Assembly: GCA_902790595.1 (NCBI GenBank)
Contig: CADASL010000001.1
Location: 186,001-250,000, forward strand
Source: an uncultured Bacteroidales bacterium
GTDB taxonomy: Bacteria > Bacteroidota > Bacteroidia > Bacteroidales > SZUA-534
DNA length: 64,000 nucleotides
Reading direction: 5' to 3'
Below the pieces are notes generated by a model. That model was given only the letters and a program-made list of their open reading frames with translations, ran no database searches and was not told the origin of the DNA. Positions 25,832-36,342 of the stretch are shown here, in pieces. A program made the position numbers and the translations under genes. How positions within the stretch are numbered: the first letter of the stretch is position 1; each line of letters opens with the position of its first letter.

Positions 25832-26869
25832 TTACTTTTGTAAACCAAATTTTACTGCTTTGTTTACATCTTTTGCCAAGCTTGGACCGTAATAAATGAA
25901 GCCTGTGAAAACTTGGACGAGCGTTGCTCCGGCTTGCAGTTTTGCCATTGCGTCGTCGGGCGACATTGTGCCGCCAACACCAATTATTGGCAGCTTTCCG
26001 CCTGTTTTCTGGCTTAAATATCTGATAATCTCAACGGAGCGGTTGCGCAGCGGTTGGCCGCTCAGGCCACCGTTGGCAATTTCCTTAATGCGTTCGGCGC
26101 TGGTTTTCAAGCCGTCGCGAGTGGTGCTTGTGTTGGCGGCCACCACCCCGTCGATGCCGTAACGCTCAATAATAACAAGCGACTCGTCAATCTGCTGGAA
26201 GTTCAGGTCGGGCGAGATTTTCAGCAGAATGGGCTTATACACAGCCTTTTGCTTGCGCAGTCCGGCCAGCGCCGACAAGATTTTCTCAAGCGACTCCTGC
26301 CCTTGCAGCTCGCGCAGATTGGTGACGTTCGGGCAGCTGACATTCACGCTTATGTAATCGACATAGTCGTAGAGCGCCTGAAAACAAGCTACATAGTCGT
26401 CAACTGCATTCTCGTTAGGCGTTACCGAATTCTTTCCTATGTTGCCGCCAATAACTATTTTACGGTTGCGTCGACGCAGGTTTTTGACAGCATTCTCAAC
26501 GCCTTTGTTGTTGAATCCCATACGGTTTATCAGCGCGCTGTCGGCCGGCAGGCGGAACAGGCGCGGACGCGGGTTGCCTGGCTGCGGACGCGGCGTTACT
26601 GTGCCAATCTCGACGTGGCCAAATCCCAGATTGCCAAGCATTTTGTAAACCTCGGCATTCTTGTCGAAGCCGGCAGCAACACCTATTTTATTAGGGAATT
26701 TGATGCCGCAAAACTCTGTTTCCATTTGTAAACTGCGCGGATTGTAGAAGAGTCCGAGCAGACGGCCAAGCCCTATGCCATTAGCCACTTTCAAGCCTGT
26801 ATTTATCACAGAATGAATGCGTTCGGGGTCGATGTGAAACAGCAGCGGGCGGATAAATGTCTTGTACAT
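25832..26869 (-). CDS. pyrD: Dihydroorotate dehydrogenase, class 2 type
   Basis: Oxidises dihydroorotate to orotate with a quinone acceptor, at the membrane. The N-terminal helix pair (MYKTFIRPLLFHIDPERIHS), AGFDKNAEVYKMLGNLGFGHVEIGTVTPRPQPGNP and NRMGFNN mark the class 2 family. The catalytic base position, Ser175 in E. coli PyrD, is Cys179 here (NVSCPNV), as in class 1 enzymes. The ATG at 26869 is selected because it opens the conserved first helix; a longer frame extends 28 codons upstream. The link to quinones fits the menaquinone genes in this window. Confidence 0.94.
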   Translation of the reverse strand: MYKTFIRPLLFHIDPERIHSVINTGLKVANGIGLGRLLGLFYNPRSLQMETEFCGIKFPNKIGVAAGFDKNAEVYKMLGNLGFGHVEIGTVTPRPQPGNPRPRLFRLPADSALINRMGFNNKGVENAVKNLRRRNRKIVIGGNIGKNSVTPNENAVDDYVACFQALYDYVDYISVNVSCPNVTNLRELQGQESLEKILSALAGLRKQKAVYKPILLKISPDLNFQQIDESLVIIERYGIDGVVAANTSTTRDGLKTSAERIKEIANGGLSGQPLRNRSVEIIRYLSQKTGGKLPIIGVGGTMSPDDAMAKLQAGATLVQVFTGFIYYGPSLAKDVNKAVKFGLQK

Positions 26870-26912
26870 TGAATGTTGTGTTTGAGTGTACTGAAAATCG
26901 TTATTAAACACC

Positions 26913-26920
26913 CAAATATA
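26913..26920 (-). promoter_or_regulatory. -7 box for pyrD
   Basis: TATATTTG on the minus strand, 44 bp upstream of the chosen pyrD ATG. A TTG occurs 22 bp further upstream, slightly beyond the usual spacing. It supports the shorter start. Confidence 0.5.
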
Positions 26921-27005
26921 AGCATTGCCAAACGATGAAAACCAATACCGCAAAGCCGATTTTCACCATTTTGCCAACAATGCCCCCAATGGTTAAATGG
27001 CTTAT

Positions 27006-27545
27006 TTACTGCCTATTATAGATGGAGAAAGTATTGTCGGTGTAGAGAACCACAATCTGCTGCACTTCGGCAGCGCGCTTTACAGCTTGCGCCGCTACTG
27101 CCGAAACCTCTGCCATAGACGCGTTTGCAGTTGGCGCACCAGCCTCCTCCTGCTTGCTTGCGACAACATCCGGTTTGACATCGTTATCCTGCGCAAAAAG
27201 CTCTGGCTCAGGCTGCTGAGGTGCAACATTGTCAATGGCTGCAAGAGTGTTGCCAAGCGTATTTGGCGCAATTTGAGCAGGTCCGGGTTCGGGCTCGCCA
27301 ATAACGTCAAAGATGCTGGTTTGCACCGGTTGACGGTAAATCTCGCCCCGTCCCATCACAAGCCAGTCGGTGTTGTATTTGGGGAAGACGGTTAGAATCT
27401 TTTGGAGTAAATCCAAACTTGGCCCGCTGCGCCCGTTCATAATGTGTGACACATTTGAGCGCTGAATGCCCAAACTATCGGCAAAAGCGGAGGCTGTGAG
27501 CCCTTCGGAATCCATAATTTTTTTAATGCGTTCACTTACTTCCAT
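27006..27545 (-). CDS. XRE-type helix-turn-helix regulator
   Basis: Protein of 179 residues. Residues about 3-60 are a Cro/C1-type HTH (ERIKKIMDSEGLTASAFADSLGIQRSNVSHIMNGRSGPSLDLLQKIL). The remainder is a low-complexity Ala/Glu/Gln-rich linker and a short C-terminal segment (VVLYTDNTFSIYNRQ) with no domain I recognise. Such HTH proteins are common single genes in Bacteroidales. Palindromic TTTACA/TGTAAA sites lie upstream and could be its operators (see findings). Confidence 0.85.
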   Translation of the reverse strand: MEVSERIKKIMDSEGLTASAFADSLGIQRSNVSHIMNGRSGPSLDLLQKILTVFPKYNTDWLVMGRGEIYRQPVQTSIFDVIGEPEPGPAQIAPNTLGNTLAAIDNVAPQQPEPELFAQDNDVKPDVVASKQEEAGAPTANASMAEVSAVAAQAVKRAAEVQQIVVLYTDNTFSIYNRQ

Positions 27546-27566
27546 AACAACATTTTATTATGGTTA

Positions 27567-27610
27567 CAAATGTAATATTTTTGATTTACATAAATATTTA
27601 CACTTGTAAA
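27567..27610 (-). promoter_or_regulatory. -7 box and operator-like sites of the HTH gene
   Basis: TACATTTG (minus strand, 27567-27574) lies 22 bp upstream of the start codon. Close by is the symmetric TTTACA-CT-TGTAAA (27597-27610). The 15-mer TTTACATAAATATTT occurs here (27585-27599) and again at 27865-27879. Confidence 0.5.
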
Positions 27611-28316
27611 ATAAGTGAGTTTTACTTATGTATACATAATTTTATTACTGCCGATTCACTACTTAATATTATAATTTAGATAATCGTGGTTATTTTGTTG
27701 GGTTTTAGTAATTTAGATACAAATATTATGCGATAATTGCGACAAAATTGGCACAAATGCCGTATCTTATTGAAGATATGCTACAAATAAAATACATAAA
27801 CCGCTGATTATTTGATAATTAGTTTCAATAATTACTCATTGAAACATTTGTAAAAATCACCCTGTTTACATAAATATTTGCTATTTATCGGTTGTATGTT
27901 TGCTCGAAGTAGGCTCAAAATTATTGTTAAATAGAAAACCGCTCTATTTCGACGGATTTTTTGTACAAATCAAAACTGTCCACAAGGAAACAATCTCCCC
28001 TATTCCATTATGCCTTGCAAACCGCACTGCTGTTGGCTTCTCCTACTCCAATCAGAAAATTCTATCGCTCAACGAAGCTGGCCAAAACGGGTGAAGAATA
28101 CGATTTTCTGCCTTTTTGCCATCTTCCCTGACGAAACAAAGTCGTTTATCGAAATCTGGGCGGGTTAAAACACCTGTTTTTTGCCATAAACAAGCTGACA
28201 GTGAGTTAGTTATAGTCCAAAATCATCTGTAAGGAAAATAACACGGAAAAATTTACCGCTCGCTCCTAACCTCTTAACGACGGCTAAATCCGAGTTTTAA
28301 CCGCAAAAAACAAACG
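27611..28316. other. 706-bp stretch without a supported gene
   Basis: The left 290 bp are very A+T rich and contain TGTAAA-N10-TTTACA (27849-27870). From about 27900 the composition becomes less A+T rich and several frames stay open for 50-65 codons, but none has an ATG with a plausible protein, so nothing is called. Confidence 0.6.
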
Positions 28317-29039
28317 CTACGCATTATTATTTTCAAAATCACGGAAGCTTTTGTCTTTGCTAATCTGAGCCATCATCCGCTTACGGGCAAACTTGTGCAT
28401 CTTAATGCAAAAGTAAATGAGCAAGACGGTGCTCAAACTGCCAACGGCCGGTGCAACTTTGCCCGACAGCGCAATTGCATCGTAACAGCCGTGGGCAAGT
28501 ACCGGCACAAGCAGAGCGCACACCAGGTTTTTGACGGATTTGCCACCGAAATGGTAAAGCGACAGATAATAGCCCATCAGCACAGCAAACGCATAATGGC
28601 CGGGAACAGAGAGTAACGCCCGCATTAATGCCAGTTCAACCCAGCTACTGCTGCCAAGAATGTAGCCGATGTTCTCGACAGCCGCAAATCCAAGTCCGAC
28701 GCACACCGCATAAACAATGCCGTCGTAGTGTTCGTCGTAATAAGGATTGTTGTGCAGCACAATGCAGAGCGCAATCATCTTCATAACCTCTTCAGGAAAT
28801 GCCGCCACAAAAAAGGCCTCGGCGGTTGTTCCGACAAGAGTTTCCGGGGTTCCGCCCGCACCGAAAAGCAAACTTTTTATGGCCAGTTCAATAAATATGA
28901 CGGGCACGCTGATGCCAGCACCATACAGCATTGCTCTAACCATCAGCGACATCGGCTCACGCCTTGTGTCGTGCTTGCAGGTGTAGAGCCACAGAAGCAA
29001 AGCTGGCAGGACAGCTGCCGCAATCATAACCAAATTCAT
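28317..29039 (-). CDS. PrsW-family intramembrane metalloprotease
   Basis: Integral membrane protein of 240 residues with about seven hydrophobic helices. The family motifs are present: FPEEVMKM (EExxK), FAAVENIGY, SVPGHYAFAVLMGY and VLAHGCYDA, which supply the glutamates and histidines of the putative zinc site. PrsW cleaves the anti-sigma factor RsiW in Bacillus subtilis; the target here is unknown. The ATG at 29039 (MNLVMIAAAVLPALLL) starts directly at the first helix; a longer frame upstream is not preferred. No sigma or anti-sigma gene is adjacent. Confidence 0.85.
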   Translation of the reverse strand: MNLVMIAAAVLPALLLWLYTCKHDTRREPMSLMVRAMLYGAGISVPVIFIELAIKSLLFGAGGTPETLVGTTAEAFFVAAFPEEVMKMIALCIVLHNNPYYDEHYDGIVYAVCVGLGFAAVENIGYILGSSSWVELALMRALLSVPGHYAFAVLMGYYLSLYHFGGKSVKNLVCALLVPVLAHGCYDAIALSGKVAPAVGSLSTVLLIYFCIKMHKFARKRMMAQISKDKSFRDFENNNA

Positions 29040-29100
29040 ATTCGTATAAGTATAACAGATGCGAAGATAAAAAGATTGGCAGAAAAACCACAGGCACACA

Positions 29101-29128
29101 AAAAAAGCCCGACTATAAAGTCGAGCTT
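29101..29128 (-). terminator. Terminator downstream of tRNA-Pro
   Basis: On the minus strand AAGC-x-CGAC pairs with GTCG-x-GCTT around a 6-base loop (one mismatch) and is followed by a run of T. It ends the tRNA transcript. Confidence 0.75.
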
Positions 29129-29129
29129 G

Positions 29130-29202
29130 TCGGAGTTACTGGATTCGAACCAGCGACCTCTACGTCCCGAACGTAGCGCGCTACCAACTGCGCTAAACTC
29201 CG
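29130..29202 (-). tRNA. tRNA-Pro (anticodon CGG)
   Basis: The minus strand folds as a 73-nt cloverleaf: acceptor CGGAGTT/AACTCCG with discriminator A, D arm GCGC...GCGC, anticodon stem CTACG/CGTAG with loop TTCGGGA (anticodon CGG), and T arm GCTGG-TTCGAAT-CCAGT (the outermost pair G-T). The CCA end is not encoded. It reads proline CCG codons. No integrated element or duplicated 3' end was seen next to it. Confidence 0.95.
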
Positions 29203-29360
29203 TTCCTTTTGGCGGTGCAAATGTATAAAAAATATCAAGCGGCAAACATTTTATAATGTTTTGTTTTTGCAAGTTTAAATTTGCCGCTTCCCAACCACTA
29301 TTTTATTGGTTTTCAGATGTTATCTACAATCAAAACCAACCACTGCGAGTTTTTATCGGG

Positions 29361-30254
29361 CTAAAAAAGCACCGCAGCGGCATAAAGAACCGACATTAGC
29401 AGCGTCGTGAGCGAGAGTTTTTTCAGCTCGGGGTCGAGTGTTTTCACATCGGCGGCGCGAAAAACCCTGATGCCATGAGCCAAAAGCAGCGCAACCGGAA
29501 CCACCACCCACAACAAGCATACGGCACTATGCCATATAAGCAGACTGGCTGCCACAAGCACAATCGCCGAAAGGCAAAGCACAAGATGATAGACCTGTCC
29601 GAACCGCGTGCCAAACTTTACCACAACGGTCATCTTGCCCGACTGACGGTCGCCTTCAGAATCGCGCAAATTGTTGACATTCAGCACACCAACGCTCATA
29701 AAGCCGATGACAAGACTAAGCAGCACCGACTCAACCGTAATCTGATGAGCGACAATGAAATAAGAACCGGCTACAGTTGCGAACCCGAAGAATACCAGCA
29801 CCATCAGGTCGCCAAGACCGCGGTAACCGAACGGATTGCGGCCCATTGTGTAGCGCATTGCGGCCACAATTGCGGCGATGCCGATGCCCACAAACACCCA
29901 GAAGCCCGTTCCAAAGCCAAACGACACCCAAAGCATCAGCAGGCCGACGACGAACGAGAGAGCCGCGGCAACTGCAATTCCACGCTTCATAGCACTTACG
30001 GTTAAGCCTCCGCCCTGCAATGTACGCTGCGGACCCACGCGGTCGGCATTATCGGTACCGTGCTGATAATCTCCCAAATCGTTGGCAAAATTGCCCAAAA
30101 TCTGCAAAAGCACGGTTGTGGCCAAAAGCAGCCCAAACAAAGGCCCGTTGAATCCGCCATCGGCGAAAGCCAAACCACAACCAACAATTATGCCCGATAC
30201 CGAGAGCGGCAAAGTGCGCAAACGCGCCGCCTCTATCCAACTTTTAATCTTCAT
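29361..30254 (-). CDS. menA: 1,4-dihydroxy-2-naphthoate polyprenyltransferase
   Basis: UbiA-superfamily membrane enzyme that prenylates DHNA to demethylmenaquinone. The 297 residues contain eight or nine hydrophobic helices and the prenyl-diphosphate binding motif NFANDLGDYQHGTDNADR, plus NNLRDSEGDRQSGKMT as the second Asp-rich motif. This matches MenA better than other UbiA members. It lies about 16 kb from the other men genes, apparently as a single transcription unit. Confidence 0.93.
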   Translation of the reverse strand: MKIKSWIEAARLRTLPLSVSGIIVGCGLAFADGGFNGPLFGLLLATTVLLQILGNFANDLGDYQHGTDNADRVGPQRTLQGGGLTVSAMKRGIAVAAALSFVVGLLMLWVSFGFGTGFWVFVGIGIAAIVAAMRYTMGRNPFGYRGLGDLMVLVFFGFATVAGSYFIVAHQITVESVLLSLVIGFMSVGVLNVNNLRDSEGDRQSGKMTVVVKFGTRFGQVYHLVLCLSAIVLVAASLLIWHSAVCLLWVVVPVALLLAHGIRVFRAADVKTLDPELKKLSLTTLLMSVLYAAAVLF

Positions 30255-30374
30255 AGCTATTTGATTTGAAATTAATTACTCAAAAGTGTAAAATGTTTTA
30301 CATAAGCCATAAATATATCAAATGGTTTATTAAATTTACAAGATTTTCCTGATTGGGGGGTAAAATGGACTCAT

Positions 30375-31268
30375 ATGAAAACAAAAAGTGTGATTAGCTG
30401 CTGCGTTGCTTTGTGCCTGCTTTTTGGGCTGGCGGGCTGCCACAACGCCAACAAAGCGAAATTGGCCGACAACGACAGTTTCGAAAACGAGAAACCGTTG
30501 CCGAAAAACCTTAAAGATGAAGATGTTATCTTCTACAACATCTTCACTCCCTCCGATATGTCGAACCTTATAAACGAATATTCGTCGTTTTACAAATCGA
30601 GCTTGGTGAACTCGCTCAGCAACACATCGAAATACACGCAGAGCACCAGCAAAGCACTGAACATTGGCGTTTACGGCGCCGACCTGAACTACCTTTGGGT
30701 GTTTGAGCAAAGCCAACAGGCAGCAACGTATGTGGCTAACATTCAGAAACTTGCCGACCAACTTGGCGTTCCTTCGAACTATATTGCCGAGATTGCCAAA
30801 CAGGGCGAAACGCACTCGAAAGACGTTGACTCGCTCAAGGCGATTGCGCGCACTGCCTACAAGGAACTGACGGGCTACCTGAACGACTGCGGACGCGGCA
30901 ACAGCTCGGCCCTTGTGCTGCTCGGCGGTTGGATTGAGACACTATACATCGCCATAAATATGTACAGCCAGCCCGACGCCAAGATGGTGAGCCGCATTGC
31001 AACGCAGAAATTCTCGTTGAGCATCATCATCAACCTGCTGCAAAACCAACAGAACGACATTGATGTGGCCAGCTATCTGGTGATGCTGCGCAAACTGCGC
31101 AAGGCTTTCGACGAGTTTGTGATTCGTGTGCCGCAAGGTTGTATGACTATTGACACTGCCAACAAGCGCATCATTATTCACGACAATGGTGAGCTGAAGT
31201 TCGACCGAGAGCAGATTAAGGGTATCCGTCAGATTACCAATGATATACGCAGTATGATGGTTGACTAA
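30375..31268 (+). CDS. Lipoprotein of unknown function
   Basis: Protein of 297 residues with a lipobox (LFGLAGC, Cys22). The mature part is helical and polar, with the segment DEDVIFYNIFTPSDMSNLINEYSSFY near the start and a C-terminal IRQITNDIRSMMVD. I recognise no family; similar lipoproteins of unknown role seem to occur in Bacteroidales. It is transcribed alone, divergently from menA, and ends in a shared bidirectional terminator with the barrel protein gene. Confidence 0.75.
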   Translation: MKTKSVISCCVALCLLFGLAGCHNANKAKLADNDSFENEKPLPKNLKDEDVIFYNIFTPSDMSNLINEYSSFYKSSLVNSLSNTSKYTQSTSKALNIGVYGADLNYLWVFEQSQQAATYVANIQKLADQLGVPSNYIAEIAKQGETHSKDVDSLKAIARTAYKELTGYLNDCGRGNSSALVLLGGWIETLYIAINMYSQPDAKMVSRIATQKFSLSIIINLLQNQQNDIDVASYLVMLRKLRKAFDEFVIRVPQGCMTIDTANKRIIIHDNGELKFDREQIKGIRQITNDIRSMMVD

Positions 31269-31270
31269 AA

Positions 31271-31310
31271 GATTGAAGTCCCGATAGCTATCGGGATGAA
31301 GGATTGATCA
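31271..31310. repeat. CCCGATAGCTATCGGG element
   Basis: Perfect 16-bp palindrome at 31280-31295 flanked by GATTGAAGT and ATGAAGGATTGAT, starting two bases after the lipoprotein stop codon. Opposite orientation to the copies at 14260 and 34573. Confidence 0.85.
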
Positions 31311-31347
31311 ACTGACTATTAGTTGACTGATTGACAGAAACGAAAAA

Positions 31348-31388
31348 AGCCGCAACCTAAGCTCGGAGCTTGATTGCGGCTATTTTTT
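31348..31388. terminator. Bidirectional terminator
   Basis: AGCCGCAA pairs with TTGCGGCT, with a nested AAGCT/AGCTT inside. A-run on the left and T-run on the right serve both the plus-strand lipoprotein and the minus-strand barrel gene. Confidence 0.85.
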
Positions 31389-31402
31389 ACTACACAACAG
31401 CG

Positions 31403-31987
31403 CTATTTTCGTCTGCCCCAGTCGAGTGTGACACCAAAGGCTATTGAGTTGTAATTTGTCAGCGTCTTCGTGTTGTCACGACCGGTTATCTTCTTGTCCT
31501 GCATCAGGTTGTAGCCGCACCAAAGGCTGATGTGCGACAGACGGACACCCACCGACGGCAGAACATAAAGACCGTTGGCATCACCCACAACATAACCAAG
31601 TTTCAGGTCGGCAAAAGGTGCTATGCGGCCCGAGGAAAACTCATAGTTGGCGTTGATGAAGAATGGCATCACAAATTCCAATTCCTCATCGTAATCGTAG
31701 CTGTAATAGTGATAATTGCCAGATTCATCATAGTAGCCACTTTCGCTGTTAGAGTTGGTTACAAACTGCATCGACGCACCAATGCCGATAAATAGCTGGT
31801 CGGCCTGGAATCCGTGGACGGTGGTGACAGCAAAGCGGTCGAACGGCTGGTCGCCAAGGCCGGTGAAAACATTCAGTCCGGCAAAACCGCGATAGCCATC
31901 GGCCGGCGCTGCCGAGAAACTGGATTCCTGAGCCGCAACCGTCATACACATTGCTGCGGCGGCAATTGTCATTAAAAACTTTTTCAT
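31403..31987 (-). CDS. Small outer-membrane beta-barrel protein
   Basis: Protein of 194 residues with signal peptide MKKFLMTIAAAAMCMTVAAQ. The mature part alternates hydrophobic and polar residues (GYRGFAGLNVFTGL, FIGIGASMQF, VMPFFINANYEF, LYVLPSVGVRLSHISLWCGYNL) and ends in a typical last strand IAFGVTLDWGRRK, in keeping with an 8-stranded OmpX/OmpW-size barrel. It has a Tyr-rich acidic loop (residues about 80-100). The role is unknown. Confidence 0.75.
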   Translation of the reverse strand: MKKFLMTIAAAAMCMTVAAQESSFSAAPADGYRGFAGLNVFTGLGDQPFDRFAVTTVHGFQADQLFIGIGASMQFVTNSNSESGYYDESGNYHYYSYDYDEELEFVMPFFINANYEFSSGRIAPFADLKLGYVVGDANGLYVLPSVGVRLSHISLWCGYNLMQDKKITGRDNTKTLTNYNSIAFGVTLDWGRRK

Positions 31988-32040
31988 AATCGTTTAAGTT
32001 TAGTTCAGAATTAAGATTTGGTGTGTATTAATTCACAATC

Positions 32041-32048
32041 CAAATATA
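32041..32048 (-). promoter_or_regulatory. -7 box for the barrel protein gene
   Basis: TATATTTG on the minus strand, 54 bp upstream of the ATG. Confidence 0.45.
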
Positions 32049-32100
32049 TAACAATTTTGGAGCCACTTACCCTACCTTGCGATTGCAATTATCAGAGCTG

Positions 32101-32142
32101 AAAATAAAAAATGCCCTGCAAGCACTTGGTTTGCAGGACATT
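32101..32142 (-). terminator. Terminator after gyrB
   Basis: On the minus strand AATGTCCTGCAA pairs with TTGCAGGGCATT (12 bp, one G-T pair) and is followed by a T-rich run. Located 24 bp after the gyrB stop. Confidence 0.85.
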
Positions 32143-32166
32143 TTCATATCAAGTAAACAAAGCCGA

Positions 32167-34140
<1,974 letters not shown>

Positions 34141-34171
34141 TTAAAATTTTGTGTTTCAATTAATTAATTGG

Positions 34172-34201
34172 CAAAATTACACCTTCGCCAAAACAAACAA
34201 A
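34172..34201 (-). promoter_or_regulatory. gyrB promoter
   Basis: On the minus strand TTTG at -33 and TAATTTTG at -7 are separated by 18 bp, 35 bp ahead of the gyrB ATG. Confidence 0.6.
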
Positions 34202-34290
34202 TATACCAAAAACGGGGGTGCACAAAAGCTTGCGGCAAGAGCATTTTCCGCTATTTGTTAACACGAAATTGACAATTTTTAAGGGATAAT

Positions 34291-34338
34291 CGGTGAATTG
34301 GTGAATTGGTGAATCGGTGAATGTTTAATAGGTTAACG
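34291..34338. repeat. Octamer array TGGTGAAT x6
   Basis: Units CGGTGAAT, TGGTGAAT x2, CGGTGAAT, then GTTTAATA, GGTTAACG in 8-bp phase; the reverse complement of the array before gltA at 5013. It is followed by degenerate heptamers (AACCTAACACCTAATGCCTA) up to 34390. Confidence 0.85.
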
Positions 34339-34389
34339 AGTTATTACCAAAAACCAAAAACCCAAAACCTAACACCTAATGCCTATCCC

Positions 34390-34551
34390 CTAATTCTCTC
34401 TATTCCTCAGCATTTTAGCCATTTTGGCAAGGCGGTCGGCTGACGAGAAGATGCCCACTTCGGCAAGTTTGCGCCTGTGCTGCTCTTCAATAGCAGTTTC
34501 CGGCTGAATATCGGTTATGGCAACTCTCTTTTTAAATATCCGTAATTTCAT
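34390..34551 (-). CDS. 53-residue basic miniprotein
   Basis: An ATG-started minus-strand frame encodes MKLRIFKKRVAITDIQPETA... ending SADRLAKMAKMLRNREN. It is highly charged, without signal or membrane segment, and the second half should form an amphipathic helix. It follows the barrel protein gene in the same direction, with only a repeat element between, and its stop codon touches the degenerate heptamer block. No family is recognised. Natural residue composition and flanking by repeats on both sides (which otherwise avoid genes) argue that it is real. Confidence 0.55.
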   Translation of the reverse strand: MKLRIFKKRVAITDIQPETAIEEQHRRKLAEVGIFSSADRLAKMAKMLRNREN

Positions 34552-34572
34552 AATTGATTATTTGTTATTCAT

Positions 34573-34627
34573 CCCGATAGCTATCGGGACTTCACGCATT
34601 CAATCCTTCTCGCATTCAATCCTTCAA
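34573..34627. repeat. CCCGATAGCTATCGGG element plus CAATCCTT units
   Basis: Perfect palindrome at 34573-34588 followed by units CAATCCTT, CGCATTCAAT and CCTTCAAT up to 34627, right against the stop codon of the barrel protein (TCA, 34628-34630). Confidence 0.85.
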
Positions 34628-36328
34628 TCAGAATGTATAAGTCAGTCCCAACATAAAATTGAACCGCTGATTGGCGTATTGGTTCCACTCGTAGTAGCGC
34701 TGTCCGGCAATGTTGTTCAGGTCGAGAAACGACGAGAAACGCTTTGTGATGCGGTATTCGAGCCCAAGATTGGCGTCAATCACGCCCTTCAGCTCTTTTG
34801 ATTCGGGCAGGTTCTCGCCTTTGTCGTTGATGTGGTCGATGCGGGCGTAGCGCTTGCTGATAGCGTAAACGTTGACGCGCGCAATTATCTTATTCTCAAG
34901 GTTGTAGCTTGCGTCAAGGCTAACGGTGTAGGTTGGCAGATGCCAAGCTTCAATCTCGTGCGACATATCGTAAACGAAATAGTTGCCCTTCAACCCCATC
35001 TTGAATTTGTCGCTCATCTTGTACGAAATCTCGCCCAAAATGCGGGTGCGCATAATCTCGTCGTAGGCCACCGTAAATTTCTTGTGCAAATCGCTATTTA
35101 TGTCGTTAACAAACAGATACTGATTGTCGATTTTGGCATATTCGGCGCGGACGTTGAATGCGACCTTCGAGCTGACATTGCCGCGGAATCCGGCTGCAAG
35201 GTTCCAACGTGTCTTGGTCGGGTTGATGTTCAGGTCGGAACGCACAAACGGGTTCTCGCCGTACATCTCGCGATAGCTGTGCACATCGTAGTTGCCGTTC
35301 ACCTCAATATACGGCAGCAGGAAGTAGTCGATGATGTTGTACTGCATACTGATGTCGGGAAAGAACCAAAACTTCGAGTTGCGTTGGTCGTAGAAGGTGC
35401 TCGCGCCCACCTTCACGCGCCATTTGCGGCCGTAGGCGCCAATCCACGGATTGAAGTTGACCACAGCCGCGCTGATGTCGCCTTTACCGTTGATATTCAG
35501 GCCTTTAGTGCTGTAATTGTCAATCACCACATTCAGGCCCATAAACTCTTTGTCCAATATGTAGCTCAAGAAGGCATCAACGTGCAGAATGTTGTCGCCC
35601 TTGCTGTCTTTGGTCTTTATTCCGCTGTAGTTCAGCGCGATGCGATAGTCCAACTTCGATGAATCGAGATTGGTGGTGCCGAATGACGCGCCAATCGAAT
35701 AGTAGTTAAGCGATTGTTTTTCAATATCTTTCTTCTTCAGTGGCAGTGAGTCGTCGGCAATTTTCAGGTTGGTGTCGTAACCATAATAATAATTGGCGCG
35801 ATAGCCGTAACCGGCATCAATGCTGGCAGCAAGGTCTTTTTTGAAGATGCGGCGCACCTGCCCGCCCACATCGAAACGCGACAGACCGGCGTAAACGTGC
35901 TCGTCGGCTTCGTTCTTCACCTTGCCGTTGCTCGACAGATAGTTGGCGTTGGCATTCCAAATCCATTTTTCAGAGCGCTGGCTGCCCGTGTAGATGTTCA
36001 GCGTTGGCGATGCGTACGACCCGAAACCGCCCTTCACGTAGGCGTAATAGAGTTTCGGCAGCGGCTCGGCGACCAATTTTGCCGGCTTCAGCTGCTTCGG
36101 CTGATATTTGGTCGGATACATCTCAAGTTCGCCCTCATCGTACTCAAAAGTCGGCGTAACTTTGATTGTATCAACAATTTTCGGCAGCGAACTGATTTTG
36201 TATGCGTCGTTGATGACTGGCTCATACGATTTTATGACCTTCACCTCTTGATTCAGGTTGTTCTGCGCCATTACGGTGCACGAACCTAACATTGTCAGAA
36301 TCAGGATATTTCGTTTCAAACGTATCAT
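34628..36328 (-). CDS. Outer-membrane beta-barrel protein paired with the TPR protein
   Basis: Protein of 566 residues with signal peptide MIRLKRNILILTMLGSCTVMAQ. A periplasmic lead (EVKVIKSYEPVINDAYKISSLPKIVDTIKVTPTFEY) is followed by about 450 residues of alternating barrel strands ending in YANQRFNFMLGLTYTF with a terminal Phe. It resembles the barrel part of TonB-dependent receptors but has no plug domain. The gene starts 14 bp after the TPR gene, so the two form an operon and probably act together in the envelope. The function is unknown. Confidence 0.8.
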   Translation of the reverse strand: MIRLKRNILILTMLGSCTVMAQNNLNQEVKVIKSYEPVINDAYKISSLPKIVDTIKVTPTFEYDEGELEMYPTKYQPKQLKPAKLVAEPLPKLYYAYVKGGFGSYASPTLNIYTGSQRSEKWIWNANANYLSSNGKVKNEADEHVYAGLSRFDVGGQVRRIFKKDLAASIDAGYGYRANYYYGYDTNLKIADDSLPLKKKDIEKQSLNYYSIGASFGTTNLDSSKLDYRIALNYSGIKTKDSKGDNILHVDAFLSYILDKEFMGLNVVIDNYSTKGLNINGKGDISAAVVNFNPWIGAYGRKWRVKVGASTFYDQRNSKFWFFPDISMQYNIIDYFLLPYIEVNGNYDVHSYREMYGENPFVRSDLNINPTKTRWNLAAGFRGNVSSKVAFNVRAEYAKIDNQYLFVNDINSDLHKKFTVAYDEIMRTRILGEISYKMSDKFKMGLKGNYFVYDMSHEIEAWHLPTYTVSLDASYNLENKIIARVNVYAISKRYARIDHINDKGENLPESKELKGVIDANLGLEYRITKRFSSFLDLNNIAGQRYYEWNQYANQRFNFMLGLTYTF

Positions 36329-36342
36329 ATCTGTATGTCGGT

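Noticed and set aside
27900..28094. Plus-strand frame of 64 codons and two overlapping frames in the same place
   Set aside because: Only TTG starts or unlikely protein composition, no neighbours, no family match. Possibly a decayed gene.
29036..29272. Minus-strand frame of 78 codons containing SGRRGRWFESSNS
   Set aside because: It is the translated tRNA-Pro sequence, a well-known false gene type.
29130..29360. Integration site of a mobile element at tRNA-Pro
   Set aside because: No integrase and no duplicated tRNA end within the window.
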